Shown here: positions 7,362 to 14,847 of the stretch, in pieces | Position numbering within the stretch: the first letter of the stretch is position 1 | Layout of the letters: every line of letters starts with the position of its first letter | NCBI GenBank assembly: GCA_043803805.1 | Contig: JAZDJP010000020.1 | Coordinates: forward strand, 1-46,100 | From: JAZDJP01 sp043803805 | GTDB taxonomy: Bacteria; Planctomycetota; JAZDJP01 | Direction: 5' to 3' | DNA length: 46,100 nucleotides | Notes under the pieces: generated by a model | What the model saw: the letters and a program-made list of their open reading frames with translations, nothing else | Told to the model about the DNA's origin: nothing | The model's database searches: none | Program-made: the position numbers and the translations under genes

Positions 7362-8615
7362 TTGAACCGAACACGCACGCGTCGCATCATCATCCGCGGG
7401 GTTCTCGCCGCCCTGGCGGCCCTGGCGGGCGCCTGCCGGTCCGTCGCCCCGCCGCCCGCGGAGGCCGCCGGCCCCGCGCGGATGGACCGTTATCCGGCGG
7501 CCGCGGATCCCGTCGAGGAGAAGAAACCCCCGGCGCCGCCGATCCCCCCGCAACTCATCGAGGGCGCCGAGAAATCCACGCTCATCTATTCCTGCCGCAA
7601 CGTCCAGGCGGAGGCCCTCAAGGATCTCCTGGAGAATTTCGTGAGTCCCGAGGGCATGATCCAGGCGTCGCGCGCCATGAACATCCTTATTGTGTCGGAC
7701 GCCAAGGACACGATGGCCATGCTCCAGCAGACGGTCGAGGCGCTCGACCGGCCGATCCCGCAGGTTCTGGTCGAGGCCCGTGTCGTCGAGGTCACTCTGG
7801 ACAGCGATCTCGAATACGAAATCAACCATCTCTTCTCGCACCCCGCGGGCGGCGGGACCAGCTTCGGGCAGACGATCGGGACCAAACTCACCACCCCCGG
7901 CAGCAACCCCAACCCTGAAATGGGCGCCCTCATCAACGTCCGTCCCTGGGCGACCGACACCCGGCAACTCGACAATTACATCCGGTTGCTCATCACGAAG
8001 GGCAAGGCGAAGATTTTGAGTTCTCCCAACCTCATCGTGAGCGCGGGGAACGAGGCGAGCATCATCACCGGCGAGGAGGTGCCCATCCAGAGCGCGACCG
8101 TGGTCTCCGGCTCGGTGAGCACGACCACCCAGTTCAAGTCGGTCGGCATCAAGCTCCTGGTGACCCCGCTCCAGATCACGCACACCAGCGCCCTTCTGGA
8201 TGTGAATCCCGAGGTGTCCACCGTCACCGGCTATACCGCGCCCGGAACCACCGGCGTGTCGAATCCCATCGTCGCCGTCCGCAATTGCAAAACGGTCCTG
8301 GAGTTGAAGGACGGCGAGGTCCTGACGATCGGCGGATTGCTGAAGAACGAGGACCGCTCGGTGCTCCGGAAAGTCCCCGGGCTGGGTGACATTCCCATTC
8401 TGGGACACCTCTTCCGAGCCCGGCGCGACCAGCAGGTCAAGACGCAACTGGTGTTCTTCCTCCGCATGAACATCCTGGCGGAAGGCGGGGCCGACGCCAT
8501 GCGCCTGCATGCGCCCGGCGCGGGGCTCGACCTGTTGGACAAACTGCTGGAATCCCCCTCTGGGGACGCGGCGGGAAGCCGGAATCCGCCCGTTCCCAAT
8601 CCGGAGAAGCCGTGA
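7362..8615 (+). CDS. short secretin-domain protein (GspD/PilQ-like)
   Basis: A protein of about 417 residues forming, by homology, an outer-membrane multimeric channel. The TTG start at 7362 has GGGAGGG six bases upstream and yields a basic leader plus hydrophobic stretch ending LAGAC, a possible but imperfect lipobox. An N1-like segment (LKDLLENFVSPEGMIQASRAMNILIVSD...LDRPIPQVLVEARVVEVTL) leads into the secretin domain: KAKILSSPNLIVSAGNEASIITGEEVPI, GIKLLVTPLQI, LKDGEVLTIGGLL and the signature VPGLGDIPILGHLF. It is much shorter than GspD because N0 and further N modules are missing. It overlaps the MacA-like gene by a few bases, so the channel is translationally coupled to an ABC exporter adaptor. 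Confidence 0.87.
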   Translation: MNRTRTRRIIIRGVLAALAALAGACRSVAPPPAEAAGPARMDRYPAAADPVEEKKPPAPPIPPQLIEGAEKSTLIYSCRNVQAEALKDLLENFVSPEGMIQASRAMNILIVSDAKDTMAMLQQTVEALDRPIPQVLVEARVVEVTLDSDLEYEINHLFSHPAGGGTSFGQTIGTKLTTPGSNPNPEMGALINVRPWATDTRQLDNYIRLLITKGKAKILSSPNLIVSAGNEASIITGEEVPIQSATVVSGSVSTTTQFKSVGIKLLVTPLQITHTSALLDVNPEVSTVTGYTAPGTTGVSNPIVAVRNCKTVLELKDGEVLTIGGLLKNEDRSVLRKVPGLGDIPILGHLFRARRDQQVKTQLVFFLRMNILAEGGADAMRLHAPGAGLDLLDKLLESPSGDAAGSRNPPVPNPEKP

Positions 8616-10225
8616 TGCGCACGGGTGTGAAAATCACGCTGGCGGTTGCCGGGATCGGCATCGTCGGGATGGCGATCTTCGGGAAAACCGTTTTTCGATC
8701 GGTTCGCGGGAGATGGGATTCCTCCAAAAAAAGCGCCGGTCTCGTGGAGGCGAAGTACCACACGGTGGCGCGGGGGAAACTGGTCATTTCGATGATCGAG
8801 GAGGGACGCCTCAAGGCCGTCAAGAACGTCGTCATCAGTTCCAAACTGGAACGGCAGGGGAAAATCGCCTGGGTGATCGCGGAGGGCAGCCAGGTGAAAA
8901 AAGGGGACAAGCTGATCGAGTTCGAGCGGAAACAGATCGAGGATCAGATCAAGCAACAGGAGGATTCCCTGGCCGCCTCCGAGAAGGAGCGGGTCATCGG
9001 CGAGGAGAATCAGAAGATCGAGGAGTCCACCGGCCGGAGCATGGTCACCAACGCCGAGACGCGCCTCGACGAAGCACGCAAGGCCCTGGACAAGTACCGG
9101 GACATCGAGGCCCCCAAGCAATTCAAGACGCTCGACACCCAGATCGGGAAGGCCAAACAGACGTTCGAGGACGCGACCAAGAAGCATCGCGCCGCCTGCC
9201 TCAAGCAGCGGGAGAGCATGTTCGCCGACGAGGCCGCCAAGCAGAGTCTGACCAAGGAGATTTCCGCCGCCGCCCAGGAACTCGAAACGGCGAAAGACGG
9301 GGTGGACGCCGCCATTCTCCAGCAGAAGATGTTCAAGGCCTACGATTACCCCGACACCCTGCTGGCCAGGAAACGCGCGGTGGAGCAGGGGCAGCTGGAC
9401 CTGGAAAAAGCCCGCGTGGACGCCAGGAGCAAACTCGTGCAAAAGGAAACCGAGATTCTGCGCAACCGGGAGCAGATTCGAAACCTCAAACAGCAGCTGG
9501 AGAATCTGGGGAAGGAACTGGAGAACTGCGCAATCACCGCCCCCATTGACGGCCTGGTGCTCTACGGGGACCAGGGGGAATCCAGAAGACGTTACCGCGG
9601 AAGCGACAACGAACTCAAGGTCGGGGCCGACGTCTACCCCAGGAACCCCATCATGACCATCCCGGACTTGAGCAGTTTCGACGTGGATTTCTTCGTCTAC
9701 GAGGAGCGCCGGGGGCAGGTGAGCCTGGGCGCCTCCGCCATCGTGACTCTGGACGCGGTCCCCGGACTGCGCCTGGAGGGGAAGATCAAGAAGATCGGCA
9801 GTCTCGCCAAGCCCCGGGTGGAATGGGAGGAGGCCAGCCCCAAGGTGTTCGACGCGACTCTGGAACTTTCCGGCGGCGACTCCCGCATGGTGAGCGGGAT
9901 GACGGCCCGCGTGGAGGTGGTTCTGGCGACGCTCGACAATGTCCTGTCGGCGCCGATCGAGGCGATCTTCAACGACGGCGACGGTCCCTTCTGTCTTGTC
10001 CGCACACCGGCCGGCCACGAGAAACGGACGGTCAGGACCGGCTACTCGAACGACGACGCGGCCGAAATCACCGGGGGGCTCCGGGAGGGCGAGGCCGTGG
10101 CGCTCTTCCGGCCGGACGACGCCGGCGGCGGCTCCCGGGATTCCAACCCCAATCGTGACGAAACGGGGGCCGCGGCGGAGAAACCGGCGCCGGGTCCCGT
10201 CCCGGGGAAGCCGAAGGGCCCGTAG
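8612..10225 (+). CDS. HlyD/MacA-like periplasmic adaptor protein
   Basis: A 537-residue membrane-fusion protein: one N-terminal TM helix (about residues 6-27), the first half of a lipoyl domain (VEAKYHTVARGKLVISMIEEGRL...EGSQVKKGDKLIEFE), a long periplasmic coiled-coil hairpin (about 108-305, rich in Lys/Glu/Gln), the second lipoyl half (CAITAPIDGLVLYGD), beta-barrel and membrane-proximal domains, and a disordered Pro/Gly tail. The hairpin is longer than in typical MacA, as if spanning a wide periplasm to the secretin. GTG 8612 or ATG 8615 starts it, overlapping the secretin stop. With the next two genes it forms a MacAB-type tripartite system in which the secretin may replace TolC (inference). 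Confidence 0.88.
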   Translation: MMRTGVKITLAVAGIGIVGMAIFGKTVFRSVRGRWDSSKKSAGLVEAKYHTVARGKLVISMIEEGRLKAVKNVVISSKLERQGKIAWVIAEGSQVKKGDKLIEFERKQIEDQIKQQEDSLAASEKERVIGEENQKIEESTGRSMVTNAETRLDEARKALDKYRDIEAPKQFKTLDTQIGKAKQTFEDATKKHRAACLKQRESMFADEAAKQSLTKEISAAAQELETAKDGVDAAILQQKMFKAYDYPDTLLARKRAVEQGQLDLEKARVDARSKLVQKETEILRNREQIRNLKQQLENLGKELENCAITAPIDGLVLYGDQGESRRRYRGSDNELKVGADVYPRNPIMTIPDLSSFDVDFFVYEERRGQVSLGASAIVTLDAVPGLRLEGKIKKIGSLAKPRVEWEEASPKVFDATLELSGGDSRMVSGMTARVEVVLATLDNVLSAPIEAIFNDGDGPFCLVRTPAGHEKRTVRTGYSNDDAAEITGGLREGEAVALFRPDDAGGGSRDSNPNRDETGAAAEKPAPGPVPGKPKGP

Positions 10226-10260
10226 AGATTTCCGGCGCGCGACGGATCCGGAAGGAATCC

Positions 10261-10926
10261 ATGGTCATCGAACTTACCAACATCCGCAAGAGTTACCGGA
10301 TGGGGGACAGGCGCCTCGAGGTGCTGCGGGGGGTGTCCCTGGCGGCGCGCGAGGGCGAGTATATCGCCATCATGGGTCCTTCCGGATCGGGGAAAAGCAC
10401 CCTTCTCAACCTCATCGGCCTCCTCGACACGCCGGACGCGGGGGAGTACCGGCTTGCGGGGGAATCCGTCGCGGGACTTTCCGACAACCGCCTGGCGAAA
10501 TTCCGGAACGCGAAAATCGGTTTCGTGTTCCAGAATTTCAACCTCTTTCCGCAACTGACCGTGCTTCGGAACATCGAGGTCCCCATGATCTACGCGGGGG
10601 TGCCGCGCGCCCGCCGCCATGCGCGGGCGAAGGAACTGGCCGGCCGGGTGGGGCTGGCCCACCGCCTCACCCATCGCACCAACCAGCTTTCGGGAGGGGA
10701 GATGCAGAGGACGGCCATCGCCCGGTCCCTCGCGAACGATCCGGCCCTCATCCTCGCCGACGAGCCGACCGGGAACCTCGACGAGAAAACGGGTCTGGAG
10801 ATCGTGGCGCTCTTCGATGAACTGGTGGCGGCGGGAACGACCATCGTGCTCGTGACGCACAATCCCGCCTATCGCAAACGCGTCCAGCGGGTGGTGAACA
10901 TCCACAACGGGGAATTTGTCGCATGA
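10261..10926 (+). CDS. MacB/LolD-type ABC transporter ATPase
   Basis: A 221-residue stand-alone nucleotide-binding subunit. Walker A is GPSGSGKST (about residues 39-47), the Q-loop follows in VFQNFNLFPQLT, the ABC signature is LSGGEMQR, Walker B is LILADEPTGNLD and the switch histidine is in LVTHN. The sequence type (MEIxNIxKSY...LLNLIGLLD) is that of LolD/MacB/FtsE-like MacB-superfamily ATPases, which power periplasmic extrusion rather than transport across the inner membrane. Its stop overlaps the permease start (ATGA), so subunits are made in a coupled fashion; the adaptor gene ends 35 bases upstream. Confidence 0.95.
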   Translation: MVIELTNIRKSYRMGDRRLEVLRGVSLAAREGEYIAIMGPSGSGKSTLLNLIGLLDTPDAGEYRLAGESVAGLSDNRLAKFRNAKIGFVFQNFNLFPQLTVLRNIEVPMIYAGVPRARRHARAKELAGRVGLAHRLTHRTNQLSGGEMQRTAIARSLANDPALILADEPTGNLDEKTGLEIVALFDELVAAGTTIVLVTHNPAYRKRVQRVVNIHNGEFVA

Positions 10927-12191
10927 GTTTCGTCGAGGCCCTGCGCATCGCATTGCTCGACCTGTCGCTGCACAAGTTCCGGGCGGCGCTGGCGACGCTG
11001 GGCATCATCTTCGGCGTCGCCTCGGTGGAATCCATGATCGCCATCGGGGAGGGCGCCAAGCGGGAGAGCCTCTCGCGCATCGAGGCGCTGGGGGTCAACA
11101 ACATCCTGGTCCGTTCCGTCAAGCCCGCCGAGACCGGCGGTTCCTCGGCGGCTTCGAACAAACGGACCCGCGTCCTGGAATACGGGCTTCTCCGATCGGA
11201 CCTCGCCCATGTCCAGAGGTCGTTCCCGTTCATCCGGCAGGCGGTGGGGCTCCGGGACATGCGGGAAAACATGTACACGCGGTCCGCCCGAAAACTGGAC
11301 ATCGCCATAAGCGCCACCGAGCCGGAGTACCTGGCGCTCACGCGATCCCGCATCGGCCGCGGGCGTTTCCTCACCTGGCTGGACCTGGCCGATTACAAAC
11401 GCGTGGCCGTCGTCGGCTCGGCCGCCGCCCGGAAGATTTTCGGCTACGAAGATCCGATCGGACGCGTCGTCCGCGTCTCGACCCACTGGTTCCGCGTCGT
11501 GGGCATCCTGGAAAACGACTTTTCCGCCAAAAACTCCGGCGGCGCCGAACTCGCCTCCTGCGTGTTCATCCCCCTCACCACGGCCCACATGCTCTTCGGG
11601 GACCTGTCCGCGACGCTCGCGTCCGGTTCGATGGAGCGCGTCATCGTCCAGCTCGACAACATCCTTCTGGAGGTGGGTGACACCGATGCCGTCATCCCGA
11701 CGGCGCGGCGGGTGGAGGCCTATCTCGACAAAACCCACAAGAAAAAGGATTATGCGATCTCCGTCCCGATGGAACTCATGCTCCAGAAGGCCGAGGCGCA
11801 GAGGATCTTCTCGATCGTCACGGCCTCCATCGCGGGGATTTCGCTTCTCGTGGGCGGGATCGGCATCATGAACATCATGCTCGCGAACGTCACCGAGCGG
11901 CGCAAGGAGATCGGCACCCGCCGCGCGCTGGGCGCCCGCCGGGGCGACATCCTTCTCCAGTTCGTCTTCGAGTCGGCGACGCTCACGTCGCTGGGCGGAT
12001 TCGCCGGCGCGGCCGCCGGGTTCGCCATCGCGCGGGCCGTGAGCGCCTACGCCGACTGGCCGACCGTCGTCACATTCTGGAGCGTGGCGCTCGGGGTCGG
12101 GATCTCGTGCCTGGTGGGCATCCTGTTCGGCCTCTGGCCGGCCTACCAGGCGGCGCGGGTGCATCCGATCGAGGCGTTGCGGTCGGAATAA
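10923..12191 (+). CDS. MacB/FtsX-type ABC transporter permease
   Basis: A 422-residue permease with the MacB layout: TM1 near residues 21-42 (LATLGIIFGVASVESMIAIGEG), a large periplasmic MacB_PCD domain (about 45-280), then three C-terminal TM segments starting with IVTASIAGISLLVGGIGIMNIML. The coupling stretch ERRKEIGTRRALGARR and the terminal PAYQAARVHPIEALR are hallmarks of the FtsX-like domain. ATPase and permease are separate polypeptides, unlike E. coli MacB. Last gene of the 6212-12191 run; a decayed nuclease gene follows. Confidence 0.95.
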   Translation: MSFVEALRIALLDLSLHKFRAALATLGIIFGVASVESMIAIGEGAKRESLSRIEALGVNNILVRSVKPAETGGSSAASNKRTRVLEYGLLRSDLAHVQRSFPFIRQAVGLRDMRENMYTRSARKLDIAISATEPEYLALTRSRIGRGRFLTWLDLADYKRVAVVGSAAARKIFGYEDPIGRVVRVSTHWFRVVGILENDFSAKNSGGAELASCVFIPLTTAHMLFGDLSATLASGSMERVIVQLDNILLEVGDTDAVIPTARRVEAYLDKTHKKKDYAISVPMELMLQKAEAQRIFSIVTASIAGISLLVGGIGIMNIMLANVTERRKEIGTRRALGARRGDILLQFVFESATLTSLGGFAGAAAGFAIARAVSAYADWPTVVTFWSVALGVGISCLVGILFGLWPAYQAARVHPIEALRSE

Positions 12192-12208
12192 ATGGAGGCG
12201 CTATCCCG

Positions 12209-12733
12209 ATGAAGAAGAAAACCGCCACCAAACAAATCGCCCTGGTGAAAGCAAATCCGGATGGCCTCGCTCCGCTGAGATTTGTCAGAAGCCTTCTGAC
12301 AAATTGGCAATTCCCCAGAAGGCTTCTGGGAAATCGGGAATCCCCTTCACCCTGAGCTGGTCGCACTACGTCCTCCTGCTCACGATCAAAGCCCCGGACG
12401 AGCGCCGCTTTTACGAAATCGAGGCCACCAACGAAGGCTGGTCCGTGCCGGAACTCAAACGTCAGAAAGCCTCCGCGCTTTATGAGCGCCTGCTCCTCAG
12501 TCGCGACAAGGCGGGCATCAAGCGCCTCGCCGAAAAAGGCCAGATCATCACGAAAGGAGAACCCCACCATCGGCCTGCTCCTGTGCCAATCGAAGAAACA
12601 GACCGTTGTAGAACTTACCCTGCCCAAGGACGCCAACATCCACGCCCGGGAGTATCAACTCTACCTGCCCTCGAAGGAACTGCTTCGCCAGAAACTCCTC
12701 GACTGGACCCGCGAAGCGGAGAGCCCCGAGTGA
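12209..12733 (+). pseudogene. decayed YhcG/DUF1016 family nuclease
   Basis: Two fragments of a DUF1016 (YhcG-type PD-(D/E)XK) protein lie in different frames. The first, about 12345-12550, has FTLSWSHYVLLLTIKAPDERRFYEIEA and GWSVPELKRQKASALYERLLLSRDKAG, the end of the DUF1016 N-terminal domain. The second, about 12560-12733, has ENPTIGLLLCQSKKQTVVE and REYQLYLPSKELLRQKL, the extreme C-terminus. Everything between them in the family, including the nuclease core, is missing and the join is frameshifted. A short opening frame from ATG 12209, with GGAGG upstream, runs into two palindromes at 12280-12334 instead of the normal N-terminal domain. Non-functional as a nuclease; probably a relic. Confidence 0.8.
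12280..12334. repeat. two adjacent 25-base palindromes
   Basis: Positions 12280-12304 form a perfect 25-base palindrome (12-base arms around one base). Positions 12310-12334 form a second of the same length with one mismatched pair. Both share the core CAGAAG-N-CTTCTG and are separated by five bases. They sit inside the decayed DUF1016 gene and read there as short peptide insertions, like a palindromic coding-region repeat. Confidence 0.8.
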
Positions 12734-12807
12734 AACGGGAAACCTTCTTTGAGTTGGGAAGATCGCGACGGGTTGGCGCGCGGACGTTCGGAAGTTTCTG
12801 AATCCGT

Positions 12808-12848
12808 CGAACTCTCAAACTCCTGAACTCTCGAACTTCTTCAACTCC
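12808..12848. repeat. GAGTTC-type repeat, complementary orientation
   Basis: Tandem GAACTC/AAACTC units, the reverse complement of the repeat at 13335-13389, lie between the decayed nuclease and the small cassette-like gene. The two copies form a degenerate inverted pair around that gene. Confidence 0.6.
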
Positions 12849-12938
12849 CTCGGCAAAATTGTGGCATTCCACCCCACGCCGCCCTAAAATCCCGGGGTTA
12901 TCCGGATCCGGTGAATCTATTCGTTAAGCCCAGATCGC

Positions 12939-13175
12939 ATGTCTTGCGCGTTTGACGTTTACTACCTCGGCCCGATTGACGCAACCCGAGAGGCTCCGAT
13001 CAGTGCTGAGGTGACGGCCGCTGGCGGTCGGTTGGATTTTCGCGAACTTACAGGCAGCGACGGGAGGACGGTCTGCCTCACATTCGAGTTCGAGACTCGT
13101 GCTCAGGCCCAGGCCGTAGTGGACGTCTTGCGCCAACGCGGAGAGCACGTTGAGGGTATCTATGACTACACTTGA
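12939..13175 (+). CDS. small cassette-borne hypothetical protein
   Basis: A 78-residue acidic soluble protein (MSCAFDVYYLGPID...EGIYDYT) with a predicted beta-alpha pattern and no family I can name. Its setting is that of an integron gene cassette: a core-site-like GTTAAGC at 12923-12929 lies ten bases before the ATG, there is no ribosome site, and an attC-like structure begins six bases after the stop. Cassette genes are often single small ORFs like this. No integrase or promoter is visible, so expression would depend on read-through. Confidence 0.6.
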   Translation: MSCAFDVYYLGPIDATREAPISAEVTAAGGRLDFRELTGSDGRTVCLTFEFETRAQAQAVVDVLRQRGEHVEGIYDYT

Positions 13176-13181
13176 AACATG

Positions 13182-13274
13182 ACCTAACAAGTGTGGTGCA
13201 GGCGACGGCGGGATCGGCTCTCGTTTGCATCCGGAACGCTCTTGGCCCGCCGCGCCTGACCACGATCGTTGCCC
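13182..13274 (+). repeat. attC-like (integron recombination site) imperfect inverted repeat
   Basis: ACCTAAC (13182-13188) fits the R'' consensus RYYYAAC. The arm at 13193-13212 pairs with 13246-13263 over 18 bases, leaving G13198 and A13205 unpaired, as attC sites have extrahelical bases in one arm. The far end, GTTGCCC (13268-13274), keeps GTT but not the rest of GTTRRRY. Length (93 bases), position right after a small ORF, and the partner core site at 12923 favour attC; the weak R' box is the main doubt. Confidence 0.6.
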
Positions 13275-13334
13275 CGGACGGAGAATTGACCGATTCGGAA
13301 ATTGGTGCTCGTGAAACGCCTGCCTGCCGGGAAA

Positions 13335-13433
13335 AGAGTTCGAGAGTTTGCGAGTTCGTGAGTTAAGCGTTGATTGAACTCCCGAACTTTTTCTCTGCGA
13401 GATACCCTCCTCCGCCCGAGGGGCTACGGAGGG
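13335..13433. repeat. GAGTTC-type repeat followed by a CCCTCC/GGAGGG hairpin
   Basis: GAGTTC/GAGTTT units (13335-13389) precede uvrC. At 13405-13433 an inverted repeat pairs CCCTCC with GGAGGG and inner GCCC with GGGC, then CGACGA-like units run to about 13465. The 303-base gap 13176-13478 otherwise holds the attC-like site and no convincing gene. Confidence 0.55.
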
Positions 13434-13478
13434 CAGGCGAGCGACGAACGACGAGTGACGCGAATTGAGCAACGTATC

Positions 13479-14792
13479 ATGACCTCCCCCCTCCTGGACA
13501 AGGCCCGCGCCCTTCCCGAAACCCCCGGCGTCTATCTCTTCAAGGATGAAAAAGGCCGGGTCCTCTATGTGGGGAAGGCGAAGCGTCTCCGGGATCGGGT
13601 GTGTTCCTATTTCCGGCCGGCCCGCCCCCCGGATCCGAAGACGGACGCGCTCGTGCCCCAGGTCGCCGATATCGAGGTCCTCGAGACGAAATCCGAGGTG
13701 GACGCGCTGCTTCTCGAGGCGCGTCTCATCAAGGACATCCAGCCGAAGTACAACAGCGACCTCAAGGACGACAAAAGTTACCCGTCGCTCGAGATTGCCG
13801 ACGGCGACGACTACCCCGGGGTCTATTACACCCGGGACCTCTCCCATGGGAACAGCGTCTATTACGGCCCGTTCACCGACGCGGGCGGGCTCGACGCGGC
13901 CATCACGCTTCTGCAGGGGGTGTTCCGGTTCCGGACGTGCCGCCTGGATATCCGGGCGGACGACCCGAAAAAGCGTTTCTTCCACCCGTGCCTCCTCTGG
14001 CACATCAAAAAATGCACCGCGCCGTGCGCGGACAGGATTTCGCAAACGGCCTACCGCGACGGGACACGCGAGTTGAAACGATTCCTGAAAGGCGACCGCG
14101 AGGGACTGATCAAACGCCTCGAGGCCCGGATGGCCCGGGCCGCGTCGCGTCTGGATTTTGAAACGGCGGCGCGTGTGCGGGATGAACTGGCGGCCCTGGA
14201 ATCGCTCGACCGGCGCGCCTCCGCGAAATTCGCCGTCCGCGAGGGGCTTCACCCCGTGGATCCGGCGGCGGCCATGAGGGATCTGGCGGCGGTGTTTCAC
14301 CTGGCCGACCCCGTCCGCATCCTCGAGGGGGTGGACATCGCCAACCTCCAGGGGGAATCCGCGGTGGGGGCCCTCGTCACGTTTGTGGACGGCGTCCCGT
14401 TCAAGCCGGGGTACCGGCGCTACCGCATCCAGGCGGTGACCGGCCCGGATGATTACCGGATGATCCGCGAGGTCGTGGCCCGGCGCTACCGCCCGGGCCG
14501 CGCGGAGGAGATGCCGGCGCCGGATGTGTTGTTGATTGACGGCGGGAAGGGCCACCTCGCGGCGGCTCTGGCGGAACTCGACGCGGCCGGGACGCGGCCG
14601 CGGGTGGTGGCGGCCCTGGCCAAGGAGGAGGAGGTCCTTTTCGCGGCCGGGGCGGATTCGCCGATTACCCTTCCCCGGAATTCCCCCGCGCTCCGCGTCC
14701 TCCAGCACGTCCGCGACGAGGCCCACCGTTTCGCGCAGGCCTATCACCACCTGCTCCGGAAAAAACAAATCCGGAAGGGCGCGGAGTCATGA
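13479..14792 (+). CDS. uvrC: UvrC-like excinuclease subunit, short form without C-terminal HhH
   Basis: A 437-residue UvrC homologue. Order: GIY-YIG nuclease domain for the 3' incision (PGVYLFKDEKGRVLYVGKAKRLRDRV...EVDALLLEARLIKDIQPKYN), a Cys-rich linker (FRTCRLDI, HPCLLWHIKKCTAPC), a UVR motif (about 215-240, DFETAARVRDELAAL) and the RNase H-like 5' nuclease domain (GVDIANLQGESAVGALVTF, LLIDGGKGH, VRDEAHRFA). It ends there, lacking the tandem helix-hairpin-helix of canonical UvrC (usually near 600 residues). No stop or frameshift suggests recent truncation: the terminal RKKQIRKGAES looks natural. ATG 13479 begins exactly at homology. It could be the cell's only UvrC or a specialised paralogue. 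Confidence 0.9.
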   Translation: MTSPLLDKARALPETPGVYLFKDEKGRVLYVGKAKRLRDRVCSYFRPARPPDPKTDALVPQVADIEVLETKSEVDALLLEARLIKDIQPKYNSDLKDDKSYPSLEIADGDDYPGVYYTRDLSHGNSVYYGPFTDAGGLDAAITLLQGVFRFRTCRLDIRADDPKKRFFHPCLLWHIKKCTAPCADRISQTAYRDGTRELKRFLKGDREGLIKRLEARMARAASRLDFETAARVRDELAALESLDRRASAKFAVREGLHPVDPAAAMRDLAAVFHLADPVRILEGVDIANLQGESAVGALVTFVDGVPFKPGYRRYRIQAVTGPDDYRMIREVVARRYRPGRAEEMPAPDVLLIDGGKGHLAAALAELDAAGTRPRVVAALAKEEEVLFAAGADSPITLPRNSPALRVLQHVRDEAHRFAQAYHHLLRKKQIRKGAES

Positions 14793-14847
14793 CAACCGGC
14801 ATCCGGGAGAGTTTCGAGGGCATCGCCGGATTTCCCGAACGGGACGG

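Noticed and set aside
8231..10018. A 595-codon minus-strand open frame
   Set aside because: Antisense to the secretin and adaptor genes, whose motifs are unambiguous on the plus strand.
12840..12923. An attI site or second attC upstream of the cassette
   Set aside because: Only the GTTAAGC core is convincing; no matching RYYYAAC arm or inverted repeat was found.
13172..13366. A 64-codon ORF after the cassette gene
   Set aside because: It spans the attC-like inverted repeat, lacks a ribosome site and ends in the GAGTTC repeat.
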